From Sorangium cellulosum So ce56 (GTDB lineage: Bacteria; Myxococcota_A; Polyangia; Polyangiales; Polyangiaceae): a DNA stretch of 64,000 bases. Below, in pieces: positions 7,447 through 16,841 of the stretch (within the stretch, counting starts at the first letter, position 1; each line of letters begins with the position of its first letter). The DNA lies in assembly GCF_000067165.1 (NCBI RefSeq), contig NC_010162.1, positions 8,501,001 through 8,565,000 of the forward strand, given 5' to 3'. The notes beneath the pieces were generated by a model. The model saw only the letters and a list, made by a program, of their open reading frames with translations. It did not search any database and was not told where the DNA came from. The translations under genes were made by a program, and so were the position numbers.

Positions 7447-9303
7447 ATGACCCAAGGCGTCCGCCCCCTGCACGAGCTCCGCGACGAGGCCCGCTCCGCG
7501 CTGGCCAGGAGCGATCTCACGCGCGCGCGCGACGCGCTCTTCAGCGCCCTCCAGCACACCATCGCCCGCGAGGAGGAGTACGTCGCCATGACGGACGAGC
7601 TCCGCGACGTGCTGGTCCGGCTGGGCGACGCGCGGAGCGCGCTCACCGTCTCCTGGTACGGCGGCAACGAGCAGAGCCAGCGCCCGCTCATCGCCAAGGT
7701 CCCGCCCATCGACCGCGCGCGCACCGTGCTCGCCTGGGCCGAGCGCGAGCAGGACCCGGAGCGGCAGAAGCGGCTCTACGGCCGCGCGGCCGACGAGTAC
7801 GAGGCCGCCGGCCTCGTCGCGCAGGCCGCCATCGCCCGCGAGCGCGGCCAGGACTTCGCCCGCGCCCGCGCGCTCTGGTCGCGCCTCGCCCAGCTGCTCT
7901 CCTCGTCGGGCAGCGACCTCTACGCCGCCGGCCTCGCCCGCTTCAACCTCGCCCGCACCTCGCTCCGCACGGGCGACGCCGCGGCGGCGCGCGAGGCCGT
8001 CTTCGCCTCCGTCCACCTGCTCGAGGAGGCCGCCGACAGGTACGAGACCATCGGCCAGCGCGAGCGCGCCTTCGACTGCTACCAGGTCCTCATCGCCGTC
8101 GGGCGCGAGAGCCGCGCCTTCGAGCACGTCCTCGAGGGCTACGTGAACGTCATCCGCATCCTGCGCGAGGACCACCTGCGCTACTACGCGCTCCAGTCCT
8201 ACGAGGAGGCCGTCGCCGCGGCCGAGAAGCAGGGCGAGGTCTCCGCCGCCGCCACGCTCGCCCGCGAGATGGCCGCGTACGCCCGGAAAGAGGGGCTCGC
8301 CGCCGTCGCCAACTTCGCCGTGCTCACGCAGGCCCGCCTCTGGCAAGAGGTGTCCGCCGTCTCGCAGAAGCGCGCCGCCCCCCCCGAGATCGCCGAGAAC
8401 GCGCTGCTCGCCGCCGTGATCGCGCTCGGCGAGGCGGGGCAGTACAGCAAGGTGGGCGGCGTCTACCGCGCGCTCACGCACCTGCCGCTCGAGGAGACCC
8501 GGAAGAAGCACTACGCCCGCGCCGGCCGCCGCTACGTGAACGCGCAGGACCTGCCGATCGACGCCGCGCCGCTGCCGGCGCACCTCCGCCACGAGCTCGG
8601 CTTCCCCGACGTCTGGCACATCGACCTCGTCGAGTGGGAGCAAGCCGGCAGCGCCGCCCAGGCGTGCGGCGACATCGTGCTCGACCCGGCGCAGTGGTCC
8701 GAGGTCACCCGCCGCCGCGCCATGCTCGCCCGGCTCACCGCGCTCGCCGTCGAGGGCGCGACGCCCGAGGCCGCCCCCGCGCAGCAGCTCATCAGCCTCG
8801 CGGAGCAGCTCGCGACGGTCGAGCTCTACACGATCCTCTCGCCGCTCGAGCGCCTGTTCCGCCGCGCCGAGCCGAAGATCCGGGTGGCCGTCGTCCGCGC
8901 GCTCTCCCACTTCCTCTACAAGCGCACGTTCATCACCATCCGCGACGCGCTCGTGGATCCTGACCCCACCGTGGTCCACGAGGCCGCCCGCGCGCTGGAA
9001 GAGCTGCGCTTCGCCCACGCCTTCGATCCGCTCGCCCGCATCTACCGCGAGTCGCAGGCCCCCGCCGTGCGCGCCAGCGCCGTGCGGGCGATCGCGAAGA
9101 TCGACACCCTCGAGGCCGGCGAGATGCTCCTCGGCATCCTCCAGCACGAGGGCGCCGAGGAGCGCGCCGTGGCCGTCGAGGCGCTCAAGCGCGTGCGCGG
9201 CATGAAGTTCGTGGAGCTCGCCCGCGGCTCGCTCTCCGAGCTGACAGGCTCCGCGCAGGCGGTGGTGCGAGAGATCCTCCAGAGCCGTGGCCTCAGCCCC
9301 TGA
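7447..9303 (+). CDS. HEAT-repeat / helical-repeat protein
   Basis: The 618-aa protein is all-helical. Residues about 1-330 carry TPR-like helical pairs (LFSALQHTI, YYALQSYEEAVAAAEKQGE). Residues about 470-615 carry HEAT-type pairs (KIRVAVVRALSHFLYK, PTVVHEAARALEELR, PAVRASAVRAIAKI, RAVAVEALKRVRG). No catalytic motif, signal peptide or membrane segment is visible, so a cytoplasmic scaffold is the safest reading. It stands alone on its strand. The large antisense frame over it is a codon-bias shadow. Confidence 0.8.
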   Translation: MTQGVRPLHELRDEARSALARSDLTRARDALFSALQHTIAREEEYVAMTDELRDVLVRLGDARSALTVSWYGGNEQSQRPLIAKVPPIDRARTVLAWAEREQDPERQKRLYGRAADEYEAAGLVAQAAIARERGQDFARARALWSRLAQLLSSSGSDLYAAGLARFNLARTSLRTGDAAAAREAVFASVHLLEEAADRYETIGQRERAFDCYQVLIAVGRESRAFEHVLEGYVNVIRILREDHLRYYALQSYEEAVAAAEKQGEVSAAATLAREMAAYARKEGLAAVANFAVLTQARLWQEVSAVSQKRAAPPEIAENALLAAVIALGEAGQYSKVGGVYRALTHLPLEETRKKHYARAGRRYVNAQDLPIDAAPLPAHLRHELGFPDVWHIDLVEWEQAGSAAQACGDIVLDPAQWSEVTRRRAMLARLTALAVEGATPEAAPAQQLISLAEQLATVELYTILSPLERLFRRAEPKIRVAVVRALSHFLYKRTFITIRDALVDPDPTVVHEAARALEELRFAHAFDPLARIYRESQAPAVRASAVRAIAKIDTLEAGEMLLGILQHEGAEERAVAVEALKRVRGMKFVELARGSLSELTGSAQAVVREILQSRGLSP

Positions 9304-9877
9304 GCGCGCCTGCACGACCACGCGCCCGCCGGCCGCGCCGGGGCTCCACGACGAACCACAACGGCACAGCGCGGGGGTGATCCGCTGTCCGGGCAGCGAG
9401 CGCAGACTGCGCCTGGCTCCTCCCCTCTCCCACGCACCAGGGACCGCGCCTCGGACGAGCCTCAGACGAGGAGCACGAGCAACCCCGCGATTGTGCGCTG
9501 CGGCAAAGGGATTCCCCTAACGAGTTTGGTTCTCGCGGCGTTTCTGGAGGGTGCACGTCGACATCCAGTCGGGATACCCTGCACGCGCCAATCCAACTCA
9601 TCCCGAGAGATTCTCGGAGCCCGATGACGTAAGCATGGAAGCGGACGGAGCGCTTGGGGGAGCGCTGGGAAACTGCCGTCCGGGCTCCCGATGGTGCGCT
9701 GCTCGACACAGGTCGACTTCTCAGCGCGCCACCGGCGGCTCTTGTCTCGTGTGGGCAGCAGCTGGGCGCCGTGCCGCGGCGCCCAGCTGCCCGCCTCCAG
9801 CGCGCCGCTCCGGCGGCGGCCGGAGCGCGGCCGCGCCCTTGCGCAGGGCGGTCGGCGCTCGACCCGCGCGCGGGCGC
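9304..9877. other. Gene-free gap between convergent genes
   Basis: The 574-bp gap lies between the convergent HEAT-repeat and epimerase genes. No supported reading frame was found. The notable content is the hairpin at 9758-9790. Confidence 0.5.
9758..9790 (-). terminator. Perfect 13-bp hairpin
   Basis: GCAGCTGGGCGCC at 9758-9770 pairs perfectly with 9778-9790 around a 7-nt loop. It is about 90 bp downstream of the epimerase stop and is a candidate terminator for it. There is no T-tract, as is usual in GC-rich myxobacteria. Confidence 0.6.
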
Positions 9878-10795
9878 TCAGCCGCGGAGGATCGACTCGA
9901 GCGCGGGCACGATGCGGGCGTAGCGGAACTTGTATCCGAGCTCTTCCGCCCGCCTGGGATAGACGCGCTGCCCGGTGGTGACGATCTCGGCCGCGTCGCC
10001 CATCCCCAGCTTCACCACGGCCTCGGGCACGCGGAGCCACGACGGCCGGTGGAGCACCGCGCCGATCGCCTGCGCGACCTCGTCGCCGGTCTGCGCGTGC
10101 GGCGCGGTCATGTTGAAGGGGCCGCGCACGGCGTCGTTGTCCAGGGCGAGCAGGGTCATCCCCACGACGTCGTCGCGGTGGATCCACGAGATGACCTGCT
10201 TGCCGTCGCCGACGGGCCCGCCCAGGAAGAACCGGAAGGGGGCGATCATCTTGTCGAGCGCGCCGCCGCCCTCGCCGATCACGACGCCGATGCGCAGCTG
10301 CACCGAGCGGACGCCGTGCTGCTCCTCGACGGCGCGGGCCGCCTCTTCCCAGCGGACGACGACGTCGGCGAGGAAGCCCTCGCCGGGCGCCGCGTCCTCG
10401 TCGAGCACCTTGTCGCCCGGCTGCGGGCCGTAGTAGCCCACGGCGGACGCGCAGAGGAACGCGCTCGGCTTGCGCTTGGCCTTGCCGATCGCCTCGCCCA
10501 TGAGGCGGGTCGTGTCGACGCGGCTCCTCAGGATCTCGCGCCGCGCCTCCTCGGTCCACCGCTTGACGATGGTCTCGCCCGCGAGGTGGATGACCGCGTC
10601 CACGCCGTCGACCTCCTCGAACCACGGCCCCGGGGCGTCCGAGCTCCACGACACGACGCGCGCCCCGGGCAGCGCCGCCTGCGTCCGCCCCACGTCGCGC
10701 GTCAGCACCGTCACCCGATCACCCCGCGCGAGCAGGTCCTTCACGAGACCGCGCCCGATAAACCCGCTGCCGCCAGTGACAAGAACCGTCTTCAC
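9878..10795 (-). CDS. TIGR01777-family (YfcH-like) NAD(P)-dependent epimerase
   Basis: The 305-aa protein begins with a Rossmann motif, VLVTGGSGFIGRGL (residues 4-17). Family markers are VIHLAGETI, FLCASAVGYYGPQ with the Tyr of the SDR active site, LRIGVVIGEGGGAL, GPFNMTAPHAQT and the end GYKFRYARI. The family is an extended SDR often called a sugar-nucleotide epimerase, but no substrate is established. It is cytoplasmic. It is divergent from the FabV-like gene, with both promoters expected in 10796-10923. Confidence 0.88.
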   Translation of the reverse strand: MKTVLVTGGSGFIGRGLVKDLLARGDRVTVLTRDVGRTQAALPGARVVSWSSDAPGPWFEEVDGVDAVIHLAGETIVKRWTEEARREILRSRVDTTRLMGEAIGKAKRKPSAFLCASAVGYYGPQPGDKVLDEDAAPGEGFLADVVVRWEEAARAVEEQHGVRSVQLRIGVVIGEGGGALDKMIAPFRFFLGGPVGDGKQVISWIHRDDVVGMTLLALDNDAVRGPFNMTAPHAQTGDEVAQAIGAVLHRPSWLRVPEAVVKLGMGDAAEIVTTGQRVYPRRAEELGYKFRYARIVPALESILRG

Positions 10796-10923
10796 GCGAT
10801 CTATCTATCACGGCTCGGACGGAGGCGGGGCTTCCCTTCGAGCGCCGCCCGGGGAGCGCTCGGACGGCCTGCAGCTGTCCAGTCGTGACGCCGAGCGCTG
10901 GAGACGGTAAGACCCCGGACGTG

Positions 10924-12018
10924 ATGGATGACCTAGAGACCTTCAAGAAGCTTCCTCTCGGCGGCCTCGATCGCCGCGCGCTCGTGGGCTCGCTGGCCGA
11001 GCACGGCGCCCGCGTGGCGACCGAGCAGCTCGCGGCGCACCGCGCCCGTATCAGCCCGGCGGGCGCGCGCATCGCCCCGGACACGGCGGTGCTGATCCTG
11101 GGCGGCTCGAACGGCATGACCCGGGCGCTCGCCCTGCAGCTGCTCTTCGGGGAGCGGGCCGCGGTCTTCGCCGTGCACTTCGACAGCGAGAAGATGCAGA
11201 TCGGCCCGCACCACGTGAAGGCGATCTCGGCCGCGGCGGCGGCCGAGGGGCTCACCGCGCGCTTCTGGAACAACGACGCCACGAGGCCGCAGGTGATCGA
11301 CGAGGTCGTCGCCGCGCTGAAGGAGCGGTATCGGGCGGTGCACCTCGTGAACGGCATCGCGGCCGGCGCGATGAAGCGGTACGCGGAGCACGGGCCGACG
11401 AAGGTGAAGGACCTCGACGTCGCGTTCGATCCGGTGCTCCAGATCCCTGATTTCTCGCGCCCGGAGAACATCCGCAAGCTCGGGCTCGTCGAGGTGGACG
11501 TCGCGAACGACGCGGACATCGAGCGGACCAACAAGTTCATGGGCACGTCGTCGCTCCTGTGGGTCGAGCCGCTCGCCGCGGCGGGGCTCATCGCGAAGGG
11601 CGAGAGCGTGGTGTCCTTCTGCGACTACGACTACCCGAGCGACGATCCCGTCTACGCGATGGGCCCGCTCGCCGGCGCGAAGATCCTCCAGCGCAAGACG
11701 ATGGCGGAGATCCGGGAGCGGTTCGGGGCGAAGACGGCGCGCATCTGCTATCCGGCCCTGGCCACGACGGCGCTCGGGGCGATCCCCGGCGGGCTGCTGA
11801 TGTACGGGCTCAGCACGCAGATCTTGAAGGAGCGCGGGCAGTTCAAGGACGTCATCGATCTCGCGGGCGAGACGATGGAGATCTGGCGTCCGAGCTGGGA
11901 CGGGAGCGATCTGCGGGTGGACGCGGCCTACCAGGCGTGTCTGCCGGAGTTCAACAAGCGCAAGGAGCAGATCGGCCCGAAGGACGTCCCCGGCGCGTTC
12001 CGGCAGCTGTTCGAGTGA
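10924..12018 (+). CDS. FabV-like trans-2-enoyl-CoA/ACP reductase homologue
   Basis: ATG 10924 is preferred because GGAGACGG lies about 13 nt upstream; GTG 10885 would add 13 residues. The 364-aa protein has a nucleotide-binding segment, AVLILGGSNGMTRALALQL, and an active-site-like Tyr-X8-Lys in VYAMGPLAGAK, the spacing that distinguishes FabV/TER reductases from FabI. Later motifs (ARICYPALATTALGAIPG) also fit. Overall resemblance is distant, so it may be a lineage-specific relative with another enoyl or ketone substrate. The neighbouring desaturase fits a lipid role. Confidence 0.65.
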   Translation: MDDLETFKKLPLGGLDRRALVGSLAEHGARVATEQLAAHRARISPAGARIAPDTAVLILGGSNGMTRALALQLLFGERAAVFAVHFDSEKMQIGPHHVKAISAAAAAEGLTARFWNNDATRPQVIDEVVAALKERYRAVHLVNGIAAGAMKRYAEHGPTKVKDLDVAFDPVLQIPDFSRPENIRKLGLVEVDVANDADIERTNKFMGTSSLLWVEPLAAAGLIAKGESVVSFCDYDYPSDDPVYAMGPLAGAKILQRKTMAEIRERFGAKTARICYPALATTALGAIPGGLLMYGLSTQILKERGQFKDVIDLAGETMEIWRPSWDGSDLRVDAAYQACLPEFNKRKEQIGPKDVPGAFRQLFE

Positions 12019-12062
12019 GCCTAAGCGCGCGGAACCTCGGCTCCGCGCGCCGCGCTTCACGG

Positions 12063-12087
12063 CCGGCCGCGCTGCGCGCGCGGCCGG
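12063..12087. terminator. GC-only hairpin between convergent genes
   Basis: CCGGCCGCGC at 12063-12072 pairs perfectly with 12078-12087 around TGCGC. It lies between the reductase stop and the desaturase stop, so it can serve both directions. Confidence 0.65.
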
Positions 12088-12102
12088 CGGACCGCTCTAC
12101 CT

Positions 12103-12876
12103 TCAGCCTTCAGCCCGCGCGACCTCGGGCTCGAGCCGGGCGACTTGGACCTTGTCGGACATCCGGATGATCCCCACCCAGGCAAGCACGCGGATGACCT
12201 GATACGCCGGGTCGATCTCGAACCACCGCACCGCGAAGTTCGGGCTCATCGCGTACTTGTGGTGGTTGTTCTGGAAGAGCTCGCCGAGCGTCACGAGATC
12301 GAGGGCCAGCGTGTTGCGGGAGTCGTCGTCGCTGTCGAAGTTGCGGTAGCCATAGCGGTGGCCGCACCAGTTCACGATCGCCCCGTGCAGCGGGCCCATG
12401 GTCCAGTGGAGCGGGAGGAACAGGAACTGCCACCAGTGCGAGGCGAAGGCCACGTAGAAGAGCACGTAGCCGGTGCCCCACGCGAGCCGGCCGATCCACG
12501 CGTTGCCGATGCGGTCGAGCGTGGGCCACTCGGGGTAGCCGCCGAGGAAGCGCGGCTCCACGTCGGCCTTGCCCTCGTAGATCGCGTCGTAGCGGTGCGC
12601 GGTGTCCAGCATCATCCGGACGACATTCGAGTAGTACCGCGGCGAGTGCGGATCCTTCGGCGTGTCGCTGTACGCGTGGTGCATGCGGTGCAAGATCGCG
12701 TAAACCCAGGGCACGAGGTACGACGAGCCCTGCGTGAGGTACGTGAGGAAGTGGAAAATCCGCTCCCATGGCTTCGACATCGTGAACATCCGATGCGAGG
12801 CGTACCGGTGCAGGAAGAAGGTCTGGAAAAAGACCGAGAGCGTAGAGTGGGCGATGAGGACGATCGCGATCTCCAT
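12103..12876 (-). CDS. Delta-9-type fatty acid (acyl-CoA) desaturase
   Basis: The 257-aa integral membrane di-iron enzyme has the three histidine boxes in order: HRYASH (residues 23-28), HRMHH (63-67) and QNNHH (202-206), plus WCGHRYGYRNF. It has hydrophobic spans around 5-22, 45-62 and 135-170. It introduces a cis double bond into saturated acyl chains at the inner membrane and needs an electron donor, which is not adjacent. The length is short but normal for bacterial forms. The gap to the next divergent gene (12877-13046) should hold its promoter. Confidence 0.9.
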   Translation of the reverse strand: MEIAIVLIAHSTLSVFFQTFFLHRYASHRMFTMSKPWERIFHFLTYLTQGSSYLVPWVYAILHRMHHAYSDTPKDPHSPRYYSNVVRMMLDTAHRYDAIYEGKADVEPRFLGGYPEWPTLDRIGNAWIGRLAWGTGYVLFYVAFASHWWQFLFLPLHWTMGPLHGAIVNWCGHRYGYRNFDSDDDSRNTLALDLVTLGELFQNNHHKYAMSPNFAVRWFEIDPAYQVIRVLAWVGIIRMSDKVQVARLEPEVARAEG

Positions 12877-13046
12877 GTTCGCGTCCTAACCCGGGGCCGT
12901 GCGGCAGGGGGTCAGCTCACGGTCACGTTTCCGTAACGGGCCCCGGGTCCGCGCGGCCTCTGGGCGCCTCTATCTTCGCGAGATTCCGCGGGAATCCACG
13001 TGATTGTCCGTGATAAACCGAGTCCGTTCATGGTAACAGCGGTGTC

Positions 13047-13823
13047 GTGAAGGCCGTGATCATCGGTGCGGGCCGGGGCAGCCGGCTGCGTCATCTGACC
13101 GAAGAGCTGCCGAAGACGCTGGTCCCGATCCTCGGGCGCCCGATGCTCGACGGCATCCTCGAGGCGCTCGCCGCGGGCGGCTTCCGGCGGTCGGATATCG
13201 TGTTCGTCTGCGGCTACAAGGCCGACGTCATCCGGGCCGCCTACCCGGATCTGACGTACGTCGAGAACCGCGACTGGGAGCAGAACAACATCCTTCTGTC
13301 GCTCCTCTGCGCGCGCGAGCACCTCGAGGGCGGCTTCGTCTCGACGTACGCCGACATCGTCTACCGGCCCGAGATCGTGGCGGGGCTGGTCCGCTCTCCG
13401 CACGACATCACGCTCGCCTGCGACACGGACTGGCGGCGCCGCTACGTGGGCCGCTCGCAGCACCCCGAGACCGACGCCGAGAAGCTCCGCGCCGGCGGCG
13501 CCGGGGGGGATCGCGTCCTCCAGATCTCGCGCCGCATCCCGTCGGAGTCCGCGACCGGCGAGTTCATCGGGGTGATGAAGCTCTCGGCGCGGGGCGCCGG
13601 GCAGTTCCTGGCCGCCTTCGACGCCGCGCGCGACGCCTTCGCGGAGCGGCCGGAGTTCCGCGAGGGCCGCTCGTTCCAGCGGGCCTACCTCATCGATCTG
13701 CTGGAGCACATGATCGAGTCCGGCGCCGACCTCCACAAGCTCGACACCCACGGCGGCTACATGGAGATCGACACCCTGGAAGACGCGTCGATGGCCGACG
13801 CGTGGTGGCGCGGCGCGCCCTGA
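13047..13823 (+). CDS. Nucleotidyltransferase (sugar/choline-phosphate type)
   Basis: The 258-aa protein starts at GTG 13047. The N-terminus is the classic nucleotide-binding motif AVIIGAGRGSRLRHLTEELPKTL (residues 3-25; GxGxRL...PK), followed by LGRPMLDGILEAL. Later features are YVENRDWEQNNILLSL and the metal-binding-type TYADIVY. The end, GGYMEIDTLEDA, is typical of LicC-like cytidylyltransferases, so choline- or ethanolamine-phosphate activation is one option and a sugar-1-phosphate another. It is cytoplasmic. It converges on the PLP enzyme with only 14 bp between stops. Confidence 0.85.
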   Translation: MKAVIIGAGRGSRLRHLTEELPKTLVPILGRPMLDGILEALAAGGFRRSDIVFVCGYKADVIRAAYPDLTYVENRDWEQNNILLSLLCAREHLEGGFVSTYADIVYRPEIVAGLVRSPHDITLACDTDWRRRYVGRSQHPETDAEKLRAGGAGGDRVLQISRRIPSESATGEFIGVMKLSARGAGQFLAAFDAARDAFAERPEFREGRSFQRAYLIDLLEHMIESGADLHKLDTHGGYMEIDTLEDASMADAWWRGAP

Positions 13824-13837
13824 GGCGCTGCTCCGTT

Positions 13838-14827
13838 CTAGAGGGCGTCGGCGAAGGTCGCGCCCTGGGCGAGGAGGCCGGGGAGACCGCCGGTGTGCAG
13901 GAACAGCACCCGCTTGCCCGAGAGCTCGCCTCGCTCGGCCAGGTCCCAGAGCCCGGAGAACGCCTTGCCCGTGTACACGGGGTCGAGGACGAGGCCCGAC
14001 AGCCGCGCCACCTGGAGGATCCGCGCTCGCTGCTCCGGCGTGGACACCCCGTAGGCAGGGCCCTTCGCCGAGTCGTCGATCACGAGGTGGGCGGGCGAGC
14101 CGAGGCGCGGCTCGAGCGCGCGCGCGTCGTCCATGATCCCGACCACGATCCGCGCGAACGTCGCCCTGTCCTCGCAGACCGCCATCGAGCGCACCTCGCC
14201 GGCGACCTCGTAGCGGGCCGCGCCGAGCGCGGTGCCCGCCGCCGTCCCGCCGGAGCCGCACGCGTGCACGATGACGTCGAACGGCTTGCCCCCCGCGAGG
14301 CCGAGATCGAGCTGCTTCCGGATCTCCTCCATCGCGCGCACGTAGCCGAGCGCGCCGAGGCCGTTCGAGCCGCCCTCGGGGATCACGTACGGCCGGCCGC
14401 CCGCCGCGCGGATCTCGGCGGCCGCCTCGGCCATCAGGGCGCCGCGGTCCCTGTACGCCTCGGGCGAGATCAGCCGGATCTCCGCGCCGGCGAGCCGGTC
14501 GAGCAGCACGTTGCCCTCGAGCGGCGCGGCCGCCGACGGATCGCTCGTGCGCAGGAACAGCACCGAGCGCAGGCCGAGCGAGGCGCTCACCAGCGCGGTC
14601 GCGCGCGCGTGGTTCGACTGGAGGCCGCCGCAGGTGATCACGCAGCCCGCGCCCTCCTCGCGCGCGGCGGCGAGCAGGTACTCGAGCTTGCGGATCTTGT
14701 TGCCGGCCTCCGCGCCCGCCGTCATGTCGTCGCGCTTCACGTAGAGGTCGACGCCGAGCGCCTCGGCGAGCCGCTGCGGGCGCTGGATCGGTGTCGGAAG
14801 GTGGCTCAGCGCGAGTCGTTTGCGCAT
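13838..14827 (-). CDS. PLP-dependent D-cysteine desulfhydrase / ACC deaminase family enzyme
   Basis: ATG 14827 (MRKRLALSHLPTPI) is chosen because GAGGGAGAA lies 5-6 nt upstream; the longer frame has no such site. The 329-aa protein shows the family's motifs: VKRDDMTAGAEAGNKIRKLEYLL with the PLP lysine, CGGLQSNHARATA, IPEGGSNGLGALGY, HACGSGGTAAG for phosphate binding, and VYTGKAFSGLWDL. Known members break down D-cysteine or 1-aminocyclopropane-1-carboxylate. The residues that separate the two activities were not resolved here, so the call stays at family level. Confidence 0.87.
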   Translation of the reverse strand: MRKRLALSHLPTPIQRPQRLAEALGVDLYVKRDDMTAGAEAGNKIRKLEYLLAAAREEGAGCVITCGGLQSNHARATALVSASLGLRSVLFLRTSDPSAAAPLEGNVLLDRLAGAEIRLISPEAYRDRGALMAEAAAEIRAAGGRPYVIPEGGSNGLGALGYVRAMEEIRKQLDLGLAGGKPFDVIVHACGSGGTAAGTALGAARYEVAGEVRSMAVCEDRATFARIVVGIMDDARALEPRLGSPAHLVIDDSAKGPAYGVSTPEQRARILQVARLSGLVLDPVYTGKAFSGLWDLAERGELSGKRVLFLHTGGLPGLLAQGATFADAL

Positions 14828-14969
14828 CGTTTCTCCCTCTGTCTGCCAGGGGCGCCCGCTGCTGCGCGCGGGCGGGCGGCCCTCGCAACCGCCCTCTAGC
14901 ACCCTGGGCGGCCCTCGTCTGCTGTGTCCCGCGCGAGCTCGACCGAGGGCCCGGCGCGCCCTGGCCGGC

Positions 14970-16694
14970 TCAGTGGATCACGCCCAGCTTGAGCGTGAGC
15001 AGGTACTGATCGGGGAGCTCGGCGCCCGCGGCGTCGTCGAAGGCGCCGCCCGGGAACAGGACCCCGGCCTCGGTGCCGAACTGGAGGGTGACGAGCCTGC
15101 CCATCGCGATGCGCGCGTCGACGCCGAGGTCCAGCTCGACGCCGAGATCGCGGCGGCGGCTGTCGCCGCCGTCGTAGTTGGCCAGGCTGCCGCCCGCCCG
15201 CGGGGCGCCGTAAGGATCGACCACATCCGAGGTCGCCTCGGCGATGACCGCGCCCGCCTTGAGGTCGAGCCAGCGCGCCGGCCGCACGAGGATGCGCGGG
15301 TTCACGTAGGCGGCGCCGGGCACGCCTCCCTTGGACGGCAGCGACCTGATGCCTGGCTCGGGGGACGCGGCGAAGAGCTCCCGCTCCGCGATCGTGGCGG
15401 CGCGCGCGGTCTTCCAGGCGAGCACCTCGTCGAACAGGAGGAGCCCGACGTTGTGGCTCGGGTCGAAGGTGAAGCGCCGCGAGACGCCGTCCGTCGGGTC
15501 GTCGTCGCCCGAGGCGTAGCCGGCCTCGATCTCGGTGACGACGCGCCCCCACCGCCCGCCTGGCTGCCCTCCGCGGCCCGCGACGTGCACCGCGCCGAGC
15601 GTCGCCGCACCGCCGACCGAGCGCACCGCCACGGGCGAGCGCCCGAACCCGTGACCGGAAGGCGGCGGGGGCCCGCTCGGGGCGAACGACGCCGCGCCGA
15701 GGATCACCGCGGCCTCGAGCTCGCCGTAGACGTGGGCGCCGCCGCCCGGCACCGGCGCGTTGAATTTGCCTGCCACGTCGAGGATGCCGGCCGTGAGCAC
15801 CTCGCTGAACCGGGCCGAGCTCGTCTTCGCGCGGCGCTCGCGCGCCTGCCGCCGCAGAGCGCCGTAGATCCCGATCTCGCCGCGCCGCTCTCGCCAGAGC
15901 GCGGACACGACCGCCTGGACGGCGCGATCGCCCTCGCCTTCGTCCTGCCCCTCGACGTCGTTTCCGAGCAGGTCGGCCGCGTTGTCCTCGAACACGAGGT
16001 CGGCCGCGACGGTCACGTGGAGCGGCCCGCCCTTCCCCATCGGCGTGGCCGCGAAGAGGACGCGTTCCATGAGCGATCCGCGCTCGTGGTCGCCGAAGAC
16101 GCTCGCGCGCTCGCCGTCGTTGACGACGAGCCCCATCCCCCAGTGCGCGCTCTGCTGGCCCACCCGGACGACGCCGAGCGCCCACGGCAGCTCCAGGTAG
16201 AGGGTGCGCGGGTGCACCTCGTACCACGCGAGGGCGGCGCGCGCGTCGCGCACCTGCTCGACGTCACGCGTGGTGTCCCCGGCGATGAGCCCCCGGACGA
16301 CGTCGATCTGCGCCACGATCGAGGCCTTGTCCTTGAAGTGGAAGCGCGGCGAGAGGCGCAGCCAGTGGGCGATGTACTGGCTCTGCCCGAGCGTCGCCGC
16401 GCCCGGCGCCGACAGGGGCGGCGCCCGGAGCGGCAGATCGCTCATGGCGCGGTAGCGGAGCTGGTACTCGCCCTGCAGCGAGAACGTCGACCGGGTGGGA
16501 TCCGGCGGGGGCGGCGGCTTGCGGCCGGTGTCGAGCACGAGCCGCTCCTCGAAGTCGTCGATGGCCGGAGCGGCCGGCGCGGCTGGCGGAGAGCCTTGCC
16601 CGGAGCTCGCTCCTTCGACGGGCTGAGCGGCGCTCGGCGAGGCGAGCGCGACAGCAAACGCAAGGGGGGCGAGGTTGGCGAAGGCGAAGCGCAT
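14970..16694 (-). CDS. Putative outer-membrane beta-barrel protein
   Basis: The start is placed at ATG 16694 (MRFAFANLAPLAFAVALASPSAAQ), which gives a clean Sec signal peptide cleaved near residue 24; GTG 16715 would add seven residues. The 574-aa protein has a Pro-rich stretch, then many alternating-residue strands (STFSLQGEYQLRYRAM, WLRLSPRFHF, GLVVNDGERASVFG) and ends with a strand, YLLTLKLGVIH, as outer-membrane proteins usually do. No homologue is recognised with certainty; an alginate-export-like or porin-like barrel fits. It is divergent from hutH. Confidence 0.65.
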   Translation of the reverse strand: MRFAFANLAPLAFAVALASPSAAQPVEGASSGQGSPPAAPAAPAIDDFEERLVLDTGRKPPPPPDPTRSTFSLQGEYQLRYRAMSDLPLRAPPLSAPGAATLGQSQYIAHWLRLSPRFHFKDKASIVAQIDVVRGLIAGDTTRDVEQVRDARAALAWYEVHPRTLYLELPWALGVVRVGQQSAHWGMGLVVNDGERASVFGDHERGSLMERVLFAATPMGKGGPLHVTVAADLVFEDNAADLLGNDVEGQDEGEGDRAVQAVVSALWRERRGEIGIYGALRRQARERRAKTSSARFSEVLTAGILDVAGKFNAPVPGGGAHVYGELEAAVILGAASFAPSGPPPPSGHGFGRSPVAVRSVGGAATLGAVHVAGRGGQPGGRWGRVVTEIEAGYASGDDDPTDGVSRRFTFDPSHNVGLLLFDEVLAWKTARAATIAERELFAASPEPGIRSLPSKGGVPGAAYVNPRILVRPARWLDLKAGAVIAEATSDVVDPYGAPRAGGSLANYDGGDSRRRDLGVELDLGVDARIAMGRLVTLQFGTEAGVLFPGGAFDDAAGAELPDQYLLTLKLGVIH

Positions 16695-16841
16695 CGGAAG
16701 CAAGCAGCCGCTCACCAGCGCCCGGCCGGGAACGCGCGCCCGAAGGATAGGCGGATCGATCCCCGCGGGGCACTGGATTCTTCCGTCAACGGCGCGCAGC
16801 TGGCTTTTCGCGGGGCATCCGCCGCTCTAGCGTGCGCCTTC

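Noticed and set aside
7171..9321. 716-aa minus-strand frame
   Set aside because: It is a shadow of the HEAT-repeat gene driven by GC3 bias.
14820..16841. Upstream part of a 1221-aa plus-strand frame that contains hutH
   Set aside because: It is antisense to the PLP enzyme and the barrel gene and lacks any domain; only the part from 16842 is coding.
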